Positions 1-7,174 of a stretch of DNA of 43,827 nucleotides are shown here, piece by piece (within the stretch, counting starts at the first letter, position 1; each line of letters begins with the position of its first letter). The DNA lies in NCBI GenBank assembly GCA_034434635.1, contig DAOTYX010000142.1:1-43827 (forward strand), written 5' to 3'. The position numbers and the translations under genes were made by a program. The notes under the pieces are model-generated. The model saw only the letters and a list, made by a program, of their open reading frames with translations. It was not told the origin of the DNA and did not search any database. The stretch comes from DAOTYX01 sp034434635. Its GTDB lineage: Bacteria; Chloroflexota; Anaerolineae; B4-G1; DUEL01.

Positions 1-668
1 TCTCTGCCGAAGGGGACGATGTAGGTATCGTACCCCATCTCCACCCCTTCCTCGTACAACTGGTCAATGACCGAACGGCCGTTGACGTTGCCGCAGAGGA
101 AGATGAGGATGTTGCGTCGCTGCAGTTCGCGGACGATGGCGACGGCAGCCTGGTTGCTGTGCGCCGCGCCGACGATGGCAGCGAAGCCCGGCATGCGCCC
201 GTCCACCAGCTGGATACCCCAGGAACGCAGTTGGATGTCGTCAATGGGGCCGTTGAGGTGGCCATCCCCCTTCCAGTCCGGGTAGGAGGTGCCGCCGGCC
301 AGCTGCAGCCCGGGGTACGGCTCCGGCTGTTGGCCGTAGGCGAAGCGAATCCCCTCGATGGTTTCAGCAGCCAGGAGGGTCGCCATCCCGGAGTCGAGGG
401 TCTCCCCCAGGTAGGGCACCCACAACTGATCCTCTGGCAGTGGATGCAGCAGTCGCTTGGCGTGTTCAAGCACCGGCGGCAGGTCACCCAGTTTGGTCAC
501 CTCTCGCCCCAGCATCCCCAGGATCACCGGCAAGAAGTAGGCGGTATTCGGAAAAGCCACCGGCGTATCTGGCCCCTTCTCAGCCAGGGCCTTGGCCAGC
601 AGGGCCTCTGCCTCGGCGACCAGGCCGTTCGCGCCGCGGATGGCTCGTGTTGCGATGTATCTGGACAT
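1..668 (-). CDS. acsB: Acetyl-CoA synthase (CODH/ACS), N-terminal part, truncated by window edge
   Basis: The first 222 codons read open to the edge of the window with no stop. The product resembles the N-terminal domain of the acetyl-CoA synthase subunit, which joins CO, a methyl group from the corrinoid protein and CoA. Recognisable stretches are PDTPVAFPNTAYFLPVI and VTKLGDLPPVL, which correspond to conserved segments of acetogen AcsB; later come a WGIQLVDGRMPGFAAIVG segment and an ILIFLCGNV segment. This N-terminal domain normally contacts the CO dehydrogenase subunit and holds the gas tunnel. The A-cluster cysteines lie in the C-terminal part, outside the window. The ATG at 668 follows AGGAGGT at a spacing of about 10. 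It is the last visible gene of a minus-strand operon, directly after cooS. Not seen: the rest of the gene and the usual acsC/acsD partners. Confidence 0.88.
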   Translation of the reverse strand, partial: MSRYIATRAIRGANGLVAEAEALLAKALAEKGPDTPVAFPNTAYFLPVILGMLGREVTKLGDLPPVLEHAKRLLHPLPEDQLWVPYLGETLDSGMATLLAAETIEGIRFAYGQQPEPYPGLQLAGGTSYPDWKGDGHLNGPIDDIQLRSWGIQLVDGRMPGFAAIVGAAHSNQAAVAIVRELQRRNILIFLCGNVNGRSVIDQLYEEGVEMGYDTYIVPFGR

Positions 669-681
669 GTTCCCTTACCTC

Positions 682-2679
682 CTACTTTTCCACTCGCCCG
701 TAGATCGCCTCGAGCCGCTCCTCCAGCGGCAACGAGAGCACTTCCGGCATCCGCCAGTCGCCGCTCTTGCCCCACTTGCTGGCGTCGTACTCAGGCAGAC
801 CGAGGGCAGCGCGCTTGGCGTCAATGTGCGCCAGCGAGCGGCGGACGATCTCCTCGCCTTCCACGACGAACTCCAGTTTGCCGCCGACCTTCTTCTCCCA
901 TCCCTCGCTCATGATGCGGAGCACTTCGGGGCTGCCGGAGACCGGGCCGTCGCTGCCGCCGAGGATGACGTAGGCTCCGGAAGCCACGCAGTAGGTGGCG
1001 ATAGAGAGCGCCTTCTCGCTCATCCACTCCGGCGCCATACCGACGGCGGGGATGTCGGAGATGTCCTCACCCAGGCCCCCCTCGGTAGCCATCTGGGAGA
1101 GGACGGTGAGGATGCGCGAGTTGTCCACGCAGGAGCCCATGTGTAGCACAGGCGGGATGCCGACCGTCTCGCAGACCTCGCGCAACCCCGGCCCGGCGAC
1201 GCGCAGCGCCGCCTCGGGGGTCATGTAGCCCTGCTTGGCGCTGGCGATGGCCCCGCAGCCGGTCTCTACCACCAGCACGTCGTTCTTGAGGAACTCCTCC
1301 ACCACATACTGGTGGAGCGAGTCGTGGCAGACGCGGGCGTTGTTGCAGCCGATGTTGGCCACCACGCCACGGATGCGACCGGCGATGATGGCGTCGTTCA
1401 GCGGCCGCAGCGAGCCACGATACAGGCCGCCCAGCGCATAGTCTATGTACTCGTGGGAGAAGCCGGGGACGAGCGGGTTACGAATTTCAGGGATCATCGT
1501 CTCCCCACGCTGCGGGAAGCGGTCAATGGCCCGGCGGACGATTTCCTTGGCAATAGCCAGCGCCCGGCGCTCGTCGAACTCGATGTGCGTCGCGCCTTCG
1601 ATCTTCACCTTGGGCGAGGTGGTGATCAGCTCGGTGTGGAACCGCTCAGCCACCGGCACCAGGCCCTGGAAAATGCACTGGATGTCCACCACCATCGCCT
1701 CGACCGCGCCGGTGAGGATCGCCAGTTCCTGCTGCAGGAAGTTGCCCGCCAGGGGTACCCCTTGCCGCATCAACGTCTCGTTGGCCGTGCAGCAGATGCC
1801 GGCCAGTTGGATGCCCTCCGCCCCTTTGCTCTTGGCGTAGGCGATCATCTCGGGGTCCATCGCTGCAGCGACGATCATCTCCGACAGCGTTGGCTCGTGG
1901 CCGTGAACGACGATGTTGACCTTGTCGCGGCGCAGCACGCCCAGGTTAGCCTCACTGCGCGCCGGTGAGGGCGTGCCGAACAGGATGTCCGACAGGTCAG
2001 TGCCCAGCATTGAGCCGCCCCAGCCATCCCCAAGCGCACAGCGCATGGTCTGGTCCAGGATGTGCTCAGCCTCCTGGTCATTGCCGATGTGGGTGCGATG
2101 GAGCAGTTCGACCACTTCGCGGTCAATGCTGCGCGGAGCGATACCCAGTTCGCGCCAGATTTGCTGGCGCTTCGCCGGCGCGCGCTTCAGGTAGAGCAGT
2201 TCTCCCTGAGGCTTGCCGAACTCGGCCAGCGCTGCCAGCGCGACATCGCGCGCCACCTCTTCCACCGGCCGGCCATCCGTCTTGACGCCCAGGTAGCCAG
2301 CCACCTGCCATAGTTTGTGGACGTCGCGGATCTGGTAGTCCGCAGCGTGCCCTTCGGCGGCCTCCAGCAGCGTGTAGGCCAGGCCGCGGCCGTGGTCGGA
2401 GTGGGCCGAGGCGCCTGCAGCCACCGCGCGGGCGAAGTTGCGCGCAGCGATGGTGCTCAGCGTCGCGCCGCAGACCCCGCGCACGGTGCTGCCTACCAGA
2501 CGGCAAGGGCCCATCGCACAGTTCTTGCAGCAGAGACCAGCACTGCCAATATTACAGGCGGCTACCGCGTCGGCGCGCGCAAACGCAGTCTCGGCCTCGA
2601 TCGCACAGGCTCGCTCCAGCAGAGCGATCGCAGCCGGATCGCGACTGGCCTCTTGCGGTGTCCTTTGCTTTTTCGCCAT
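682..2679 (-). CDS. cooS: Anaerobic Ni-Fe carbon monoxide dehydrogenase catalytic subunit
   Basis: A protein of about 665 residues, the normal length for CooS/AcsA, which oxidises CO or reduces CO2 at a Ni-Fe-S C-cluster. The N-terminal cysteine cluster for the B and D [4Fe-4S] clusters is complete (GLCCKNCAMGPC followed by GVCGAT). The C-cluster ligand motifs are all present: VHGHEPTLSEM (His), AGICCTANE, VDIQCIFQGL, ETGCGAIASAKQG, MGSCVDNSR and TYCVASGAY. I place the start at the second Met (MAKKQ, 2679), because GGAGG lies 10 bases upstream of it; for the first ATG (2688) the same sequence is almost adjacent. It sits between the small 2716-3051 gene and acsB. That pairing indicates the acetyl-CoA-forming type of CODH rather than an energy-converting Coo hydrogenase system. 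Confidence 0.93.
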   Translation of the reverse strand: MAKKQRTPQEASRDPAAIALLERACAIEAETAFARADAVAACNIGSAGLCCKNCAMGPCRLVGSTVRGVCGATLSTIAARNFARAVAAGASAHSDHGRGLAYTLLEAAEGHAADYQIRDVHKLWQVAGYLGVKTDGRPVEEVARDVALAALAEFGKPQGELLYLKRAPAKRQQIWRELGIAPRSIDREVVELLHRTHIGNDQEAEHILDQTMRCALGDGWGGSMLGTDLSDILFGTPSPARSEANLGVLRRDKVNIVVHGHEPTLSEMIVAAAMDPEMIAYAKSKGAEGIQLAGICCTANETLMRQGVPLAGNFLQQELAILTGAVEAMVVDIQCIFQGLVPVAERFHTELITTSPKVKIEGATHIEFDERRALAIAKEIVRRAIDRFPQRGETMIPEIRNPLVPGFSHEYIDYALGGLYRGSLRPLNDAIIAGRIRGVVANIGCNNARVCHDSLHQYVVEEFLKNDVLVVETGCGAIASAKQGYMTPEAALRVAGPGLREVCETVGIPPVLHMGSCVDNSRILTVLSQMATEGGLGEDISDIPAVGMAPEWMSEKALSIATYCVASGAYVILGGSDGPVSGSPEVLRIMSEGWEKKVGGKLEFVVEGEEIVRRSLAHIDAKRAALGLPEYDASKWGKSGDWRMPEVLSLPLEERLEAIYGRVEK

Positions 2680-2715
2680 TCCTCTCATCCCTCCATTACG
2701 CAGGTGTACATCCTG

Positions 2716-3051
2716 CTAGTACCGTCGGAACTCGCCCGACATCTCCAGATCGGCGCGGACGGTCTCCGTCCTCCGCCAACCCAGGACTGCCCACTGCGGG
2801 TCGCGGAAGATGTGGTTGGGCTGGACCAACACCGGCGTCCCGCCCTCACCGACCGGATACCCCGCCTCGGCCAGGCGTTTCTCGATGGCTGCGCGGTCCG
2901 TCTTGGCAGGGTCATAGGCCACCAACACCTGCTTCCAGGCCGAACTGGCGTACACGCTTTCCACACCCTCCAGGTTCGTCAACACATCCCGCACGATCAG
3001 GACATGATGATCGGCCCAGAGGTTCGGTACATCCAACACGACTTTCTCCAT
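2716..3051 (-). CDS. Small HMA-like ferredoxin-fold protein of the CODH/ACS operon
   Basis: A 111-residue protein. Residues 1-70 have the beta-alpha-beta-beta-alpha-beta pattern and spacing of heavy-metal-associated (HMA) domains: a DVPNLWADHHVLIVRDVL segment, then GVESVYAS, VLVAYDP and IEKRLAEAGYPVGEGG. The CxxC metal-binding pair of true HMA domains is absent; its loop reads LWADHH, so two histidines sit where the cysteines would be. The last 40 residues (VQPNHIFRDPQWAVLGWRRTET) are an extension I do not recognise. AAGGAG and GGAGGT precede the ATG. Its place between fhs and cooS suggests an accessory role for CODH/ACS, for example nickel delivery or a protein contact. That is inference; a divergent HMA domain with no metal role is equally possible. 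Confidence 0.7.
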   Translation of the reverse strand: MEKVVLDVPNLWADHHVLIVRDVLTNLEGVESVYASSAWKQVLVAYDPAKTDRAAIEKRLAEAGYPVGEGGTPVLVQPNHIFRDPQWAVLGWRRTETVRADLEMSGEFRRY

Positions 3052-3072
3052 AGCTCCTTACCTCCCTGGGTA

Positions 3073-3128
3073 CGTGTTGCGTGTTACGTGTTGCGTGTTG
3101 CGTGACGGAACACGGAACACGCAACACG
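3073..3128. repeat. Short direct repeats that can form a hairpin between fhs and the HMA-like gene
   Basis: The 13-mer CGTGTTGCGTGTT occurs at 3073-3085 and again at 3087-3099. Its exact reverse complement AACACGCAACACG lies at 3116-3128. Either left copy can pair with the right arm; the inner one gives a 13-bp stem with a 16-base loop. There is no T-run on the minus strand after the stem, so a classical intrinsic terminator is unlikely. It could be an mRNA-processing or stabilising structure inside the operon, or a dispersed repeat. Confidence 0.7.
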
Positions 3129-3141
3129 CCTTCCATCCTCA

Positions 3142-5004
3142 CTAGAACAGCCCGACCACGCGCCCGGTCGCCAGGTCGAGGTCCACATCGGTGAACGCCG
3201 GGCGGCTGGGCAGGCCAGGCATCGTGCGCATCGTCCCACAGAGCGGGTAGAGGAAGCCCGCGCCGACGCTGGCGCGGATGTCCGTGACCGGCAGGACCCA
3301 ACCCCGCGGCGCGCCCTTGATCGTCGGGTCGTGCGTGAACGAGAGGTGCGTCTTGGCCATGCACAGCGGCAGATGTGCCAGCCCCATATCGGTGAACAGC
3401 TTGATCTTCGCCTCCGCTTCAGGGGTGTAGGTCACTCCGTCGGCGCGGTAAATCTCGCGGGCGATGGTCTCGATCTTCTCCTTGATGGAGAAATGATCGG
3501 GATACAGGAAGCGGAAGTTGGACGGCTTCTCGCAGGCCTTGAGGACCGCCTCGGCGAGCGCCGCGCCGCCCTCGCCGCCGTTGGCCCACACGGTGCTCAC
3601 CACCGCATCCTCGGCACCGGTGGCCTGCGCCCGCTCACGGATGAGGGCGATCTCAGCGTCGGTGTCGTCCTTGAAGCGGTTGATCGCCACCACCACCGGC
3701 ACGCCGAACTTGAGCACGTTCTCGATGTGCTGCAGCAGGTTGGGCAACCCCTTCTCCAGAAGTTCCAGGTTCTCCTGCGTGTAGGCCTTGTCCAGCGGCT
3801 TGCCGGCGACGACCGTGGGCCCACCGCCGTGCATCTTGAGGGCGCGCACCGAGCAGACCAGGACGACGCAGTTGGGGATCAGCCCGCTGACGCGGCACTT
3901 GATGTCGAAGAACTTCTCCATACCGCAGTCGGCGCCGAAGCCGGACTCGGTGACCACGTAGTCGGCCAGCTTGAGGGCGATGCGGTCGGCGATGATCGAG
4001 GAGTTGCCCTGGGCGATGTTGGCGAACGGCCCGCAGTGGACGAAGGCCGGGCTGCCCTCCAGCGTCTGCATCAGGTTGGGCATGATCGCGTCCTTGAGCA
4101 GGACGGTCATCGCCCCGGCGACGTTGAGGTCCTCAGCGGTGATCGGCTCGCCCTTCTTGTTCGTGCCGATGATGATGCGGCTCATGCGCTCGCGCAGGTC
4201 CTCCAGGCCACTGCAGAGGGCCAGAGCGGCCATGATCTCGGAAGCGACAGTGATGTCGTAACCCGACTGGCGTGGCACGCCATCGTTGACCGTGCCCAGG
4301 CCGAGGACGATGTTGCGCAGCGAGGCGTCGCTGACATCCACCACCCGCCGCCACTGGATCGAGTAGGGGTCAATGTCCAGGCGGAACATTCGCTCGCGGT
4401 CCTTGTCGCTCAGGTCGGACGGGCGCTCGGATTGGATCCCCAGTTTCGCCAGCCGCTTGCGCATCGAGGGGGTGTAGGTATCATCCGGGCAGAGCGCCTT
4501 GGCCAGGAAGTTGGTGCTCCAGCGGGCCTCCTTCGAGAGGCGGTTGTCAATCGCCGCGGCCAGCAGGTTGTGCGCCGCGCCGACGGCGTGGATGTCACCG
4601 GTCAGATGCAGGTTGAAGTCCTCCATCGGCACGATCTGGGAATACCCACCGCCAGCCGCCCCGCCCTTGATGCCGAAGGTCGGCCCCTGCGAGGGTTGCC
4701 GGATGCAGGTGAAGACCTTCTTGCCCAGGTAGTGCAGCCCCTGGCTGACGCCGATGGTGGTAACAGTCTTGCCCTCGCCCAGCGGCGTGGGGGTGATCGC
4801 CGTCACGTCAATGTACTTGCCGTTGGGGCGATCCTGGAGCCGCTCAAGCACGTCCAGATGGACCTTGGCCTTCCACTTGCCGTAGAGATCCAGGTCGTCC
4901 TCCGACAGGCCGACCGAGCGGGCGACCTCCACGATGGGGATCATCTCGGCCGCTTGAGCGATCTCGATGTCACTGGGTACCGGGTAGACACGCTTGACAG
5001 GCAT
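3142..5004 (-). CDS. fhs: Formate-tetrahydrofolate ligase, long eukaryote-like form
   Basis: ATP-dependent ligation of formate to tetrahydrofolate, the entry step of the methyl branch of the Wood-Ljungdahl pathway. The P-loop TPTPLGEGKT, the IKGGAAGGGYSQIVPMEDFN segment, HLTGDIHAVGAAHNLLAAAID and the C-terminal RASVGAGFLYPL and MPGLPSRPAF motifs are all typical. The open frame extends to 5124, but the ATG at 5004 is preceded by a perfect AAGGAGGT at a spacing of 6 and matches the family N-terminus. At 620 residues it is about 60 longer than the usual bacterial enzyme (about 557). The extra sequence lies at about residues 155-200, between the AAAID and WRRV motifs, plus a GGPTVVAGKPLDKAY insertion. 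Both resemble the synthetase domain of eukaryotic C1-THF synthase. The gene begins 34 bases after the DUF166 gene ends, within the same operon. Confidence 0.95.
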   Translation of the reverse strand: MPVKRVYPVPSDIEIAQAAEMIPIVEVARSVGLSEDDLDLYGKWKAKVHLDVLERLQDRPNGKYIDVTAITPTPLGEGKTVTTIGVSQGLHYLGKKVFTCIRQPSQGPTFGIKGGAAGGGYSQIVPMEDFNLHLTGDIHAVGAAHNLLAAAIDNRLSKEARWSTNFLAKALCPDDTYTPSMRKRLAKLGIQSERPSDLSDKDRERMFRLDIDPYSIQWRRVVDVSDASLRNIVLGLGTVNDGVPRQSGYDITVASEIMAALALCSGLEDLRERMSRIIIGTNKKGEPITAEDLNVAGAMTVLLKDAIMPNLMQTLEGSPAFVHCGPFANIAQGNSSIIADRIALKLADYVVTESGFGADCGMEKFFDIKCRVSGLIPNCVVLVCSVRALKMHGGGPTVVAGKPLDKAYTQENLELLEKGLPNLLQHIENVLKFGVPVVVAINRFKDDTDAEIALIRERAQATGAEDAVVSTVWANGGEGGAALAEAVLKACEKPSNFRFLYPDHFSIKEKIETIAREIYRADGVTYTPEAEAKIKLFTDMGLAHLPLCMAKTHLSFTHDPTIKGAPRGWVLPVTDIRASVGAGFLYPLCGTMRTMPGLPSRPAFTDVDLDLATGRVVGLF

Positions 5005-5038
5005 TTTGACCTCCTTACTAGAACTGTGGTACTTGACA

Positions 5039-6172
5039 CTACGGGCCAGACTCACGGCTCTCCGCCCGACCTTCAGGCACCAGATAGGCCGCCCGAGGGG
5101 AGAGCGGGGCGATCTCCGTCTCAACCGCCTGGCGCATCAGCTGGCCAGAGAGATGCAACAACGTGTCTCCCAGACCGCGCTCGAGGGTCATCCCCGCCAG
5201 GCAAGGGTAATGGTGGTGAAGGATGCCAGCCTGCATCACCGCCTCAGAGACCGGCAGGCCGGCCAGTTCGGAAGCGACATAGCGAGCACAGCCACAGGCC
5301 GTATCCCGCTCCACTTCCACCGCACGGACGATCCCCTCCGCGCAGTGAACACGGAACACCGGGCGGCCAAAATGACGGGCAAACTCGGCGATCCACGGGT
5401 TGGTGCAGGCCACATGTTGGGTCAGCAGGTTGTACCCATCCTCTGTCAACGAACAGAAGGGACGGGGAAAGGCCACAGCAATGCCCAGATGGCGTAACCG
5501 CTCTGTCAACTGGCGAATCAACCCCTCCGGCAGCCAGGCCGTGTGGTCCACCGGCGCCACCACCGCCTGGACGGCCGCGCGGTGCGCCAGGTCGGGGATC
5601 AGTTGCGCCACCGCGGGGCTTTCCCCTAGAGCCAGCAACAGATCGGCTGGAGGAACATGCAGGGGAAGATAAGCGGTCGGGTCGTCCACCACCGCCGGCA
5701 GGTCGGGCGCCCGCCAGGACTCCACCGTCCATCCCGCCGGCCCGTGCTGGCGCAGGTTCTCGACGATCCGCTGACCGTACTGCCCCTGGATCACGGCGAA
5801 GATGCGCATCGTCGCCGGGCGCGGCCCACCCCACTCCAGGGGTTGGCGGATCGCCTCCACCAGGTCCTCCACCTGACGGCCCACTTTCAGTTGTTGATAG
5901 TAGATGCGGATGCGGTTGTCGTCCAGGTTGAGGGCGACGACCTTGATGCCAGAAAGGACCCGGAACAGGCGGGAGACCAGCGGCTCCTGCTCCTCACCCG
6001 ACGCGGCGACCACGACCACGTCGGGAGCCGTCTCCGGGATGCTGCTGAAGGTCTCCGGCGCCACCCCCCCGCTGCCGATGACCTCCACGCCCGGCTGTTC
6101 GCGCAGCAAAGTCGCCACGCTCTCCGCAAAGAGCGGGTGACTGGCGAGAATGAAGACCCTGCAGGTAGCCAT
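5039..6172 (-). CDS. Pseudo-receiver fused to a DUF166-type cysteine-rich domain
   Basis: A 377-residue protein and the first gene of the CODH/ACS operon. Residues 1-115 look like a NarL-type receiver (VFILASHPLFAESVATLL, then GIKVVALNL), but the acidic pocket reads ASH and the phospho-acceptor strand reads PDVVVVAAS, so no phosphorylatable Asp is visible. From MRIFAVIQGQYGQRIVENL on, the sequence fits DUF166, a family I recall mainly from methanogens and other Wood-Ljungdahl organisms, sometimes annotated as thymidylate synthase without support. Conserved-looking Cys and His residues (FCSLTEDG, HVACTN, FRVHCAEG, TACGCARYVA, HHHYPCLAGM) suggest a metal or Fe-S site. The gene has its own promoter at 6205-6232. 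I see no Shine-Dalgarno sequence before the ATG. A sensor or an assembly factor for the pathway is plausible; the function is unknown. Confidence 0.75.
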   Translation of the reverse strand: MATCRVFILASHPLFAESVATLLREQPGVEVIGSGGVAPETFSSIPETAPDVVVVAASGEEQEPLVSRLFRVLSGIKVVALNLDDNRIRIYYQQLKVGRQVEDLVEAIRQPLEWGGPRPATMRIFAVIQGQYGQRIVENLRQHGPAGWTVESWRAPDLPAVVDDPTAYLPLHVPPADLLLALGESPAVAQLIPDLAHRAAVQAVVAPVDHTAWLPEGLIRQLTERLRHLGIAVAFPRPFCSLTEDGYNLLTQHVACTNPWIAEFARHFGRPVFRVHCAEGIVRAVEVERDTACGCARYVASELAGLPVSEAVMQAGILHHHYPCLAGMTLERGLGDTLLHLSGQLMRQAVETEIAPLSPRAAYLVPEGRAESRESGP

Positions 6173-6190
6173 ACTGACCGCCGGTCAGTA
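6172..6190. promoter_or_regulatory. Perfect 9-bp palindrome overlapping the DUF166 start codon
   Basis: Arms TACTGACCG (6172-6180) and CGGTCAGTA (6182-6190) flank a single central base. The site begins on the A of the ATG and lies just downstream of the predicted transcription start (about 6198). Further GGTCGGT-like half-sites follow at 6191-6200. The shape and the GACCG/CGGTC core resemble operators of TetR-family repressors, but no such regulator is in the window. In RNA the same sequence would fold into a stem that takes up the start region. Confidence 0.5.
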
Positions 6191-6204
6191 ACCGACCGAC
6201 GTTC

Positions 6205-6232
6205 ATTATACAGGTTTGGGCAACTTTGTCTA
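6205..6232 (-). promoter_or_regulatory. Sigma70-type promoter of the CODH/ACS operon
   Basis: On the minus strand, TAGACA (6232-6227, 5 of 6 matches to TTGACA) is followed after 16 bases by a perfect TATAAT (6210-6205). Transcription would start near 6198, giving a leader of about 26 bases that contains the 6172-6190 palindrome. Confidence 0.65.
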
Positions 6233-6263
6233 TAGCACAAAGAGACCATTGCTCCGGCAGATA

Positions 6264-6279
6264 TAGTCCTAAAGGACTA
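6264..6279. promoter_or_regulatory. NarL-style 7-2-7 inverted repeat
   Basis: Heptamers TAGTCCT and AGGACTA are separated by AA. This is the 7-2-7 geometry bound by NarL, and each heptamer matches the consensus TACYYMT at six of seven positions. It lies beside the stop codon of a NarL-family gene and about 73 bases upstream of the predicted start of the CODH/ACS operon. A short hairpin at the end of the upstream mRNA is the alternative; no T-run follows, which argues against an intrinsic terminator. Confidence 0.45.
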
Positions 6280-6948
6280 TTATTTCGTCTCTTTGCCTCC
6301 GGACGCGCCCTCCCAGCGCACCGCATAGACTGCCGCCTGGACGCGGTTCTGCAGGCCAAGTTTGTCCAGGATGCTGCGCAGGTGGTTACGCACGGTGTTG
6401 GGAGCGATGCCCAACTCGTCGGCGATCTCGGCGTTAGAGAGCCCCTCCGCCACCAGGGCCAGCACCGCCCGCTCGCGCGGCGACAGGAGGTCGGGCGGCG
6501 TCGAAAGGGTGACCGCCCGGCTATGACGCGCCAGATGGCGCAGAAGTTTCCCGGCCATCACCCGCGAGAGGGGCGCCTCCCCCTGGGAAACGCCGCGCAG
6601 CTCCTGAAACAACTCCTCAGGGCGAATGTCCTTCACCAGATACCCATCCGCCCCACAGCGGATCGCCGCCACCAGGTCGGGCTCCTCCTGGGATACGGTG
6701 AACATCACCACCCGCGTCTCCGGTACCTCCCGCTTGATCTGCCGGGTGGCCTCCAGACCGTCGCACTCCGGCATGCGCAGGTCCATCAGCACCAGGTCAG
6801 GCCGCAGCAGGCGGGCCTGCTCCACCGCCTCCCGCCCGTCCGCCGCCTCACCGACCACCTCAAAGTCCGGTTGGGCGTCCAGCAACCGCGCCAGACCCTT
6901 GCGAAACAGGACGTGGTCGTCCACCAGAAGAATGCGCAGGTTTGCCAT
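6280..6948 (-). CDS. NarL/LuxR-family response regulator
   Basis: A 222-residue two-domain regulator. The receiver occupies about residues 1-120, with LLVDDHVLFRKG (acidic pair), PDLVLMDLRMPECDG (phospho-acceptor Asp) and GYLVKDI (conserved Lys). The DNA-binding domain covers about residues 150-210 (LSPRERAVLALVAEGLSN, then AEIADELGIAPNTVRNHL), the GerE-type helix-turn-helix. No HisKA_3-type sensor kinase, the usual partner of NarL regulators, lies nearby, so the cognate kinase is unknown. It sits between the CODH/ACS operon and the divergent sensor island and could control either. A perfect TATAAT ends only 8 bases before the ATG, so the transcript should start at or next to the initiation codon; the mRNA is probably leaderless and no ribosome-binding site is visible. 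Confidence 0.92.
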   Translation of the reverse strand: MANLRILLVDDHVLFRKGLARLLDAQPDFEVVGEAADGREAVEQARLLRPDLVLMDLRMPECDGLEATRQIKREVPETRVVMFTVSQEEPDLVAAIRCGADGYLVKDIRPEELFQELRGVSQGEAPLSRVMAGKLLRHLARHSRAVTLSTPPDLLSPRERAVLALVAEGLSNAEIADELGIAPNTVRNHLRSILDKLGLQNRVQAAVYAVRWEGASGGKETK

Positions 6949-6956
6949 CGGTGGCG

Positions 6957-6984
6957 ATTATACCTGCTTCTGCCAGACCGGCAA
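6957..6984 (-). promoter_or_regulatory. Promoter of the NarL-type regulator, predicting a leaderless mRNA
   Basis: Minus strand TTGCCG (6984-6979) and TATAAT (6962-6957) are separated by 16 bases. The -10 box ends 8 bases before the ATG at 6948, so transcription should begin at about the A of the start codon. Confidence 0.55.
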
Positions 6985-6993
6985 GATGTGGTG

Positions 6994-7034
6994 GGTTTCG
7001 GGGTTCAGGTTTCAGGTTTCGGGTTTCAGGTTCG
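6994..7034. repeat. Degenerate 7-8 bp tandem repeats (GTTTCAG / GTTTCGG)
   Basis: Five consecutive variants of GGTTTCAG, GGTTTCGG and GGTTCAG fill this stretch between the divergent promoters. I see no coding content here. It is a simple repeat of the kind seen at other gene boundaries in this window. Confidence 0.6.
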
Positions 7035-7102
7035 CGACCTGCAGGGGATTTGGCGCTCATTTTCTTCCCTGAATTGAAATGCACCCGTAACCGTAGGGGG
7101 GC

Positions 7103-7131
7103 AAGACAAATAAGGAAATCTGTGCTATAAT
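7103..7131 (+). promoter_or_regulatory. Promoter of the 13-gene sensor island
   Basis: AAGACA (7103-7108, 4 of 6 matches) lies 17 bases before a perfect TATAAT (7126-7131). The predicted start near 7138 leaves a leader of about 36 bases, with AGGA at 7164-7167 before the ATG at 7175. It is the only convincing promoter I see on the plus strand before 39472. Confidence 0.6.
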
Positions 7132-7174
7132 TGGAAAGTCTTTAGAAACGCACGACCCGTCACAGGAACAAACG

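Noticed and set aside
3331..5931. An 866-codon plus-strand open frame opposite fhs and the DUF166 gene
   Set aside because: It is antisense to two clearly recognisable genes, has low-complexity His/Arg/Gly composition and matches no family. Long antisense frames are common in GC-rich DNA.
6263..6280. Intrinsic terminator of the NarL-type gene
   Set aside because: The stem is only 7-8 bp with a very short loop and no T-run on the minus strand; a regulator site fits better, though this is not certain.
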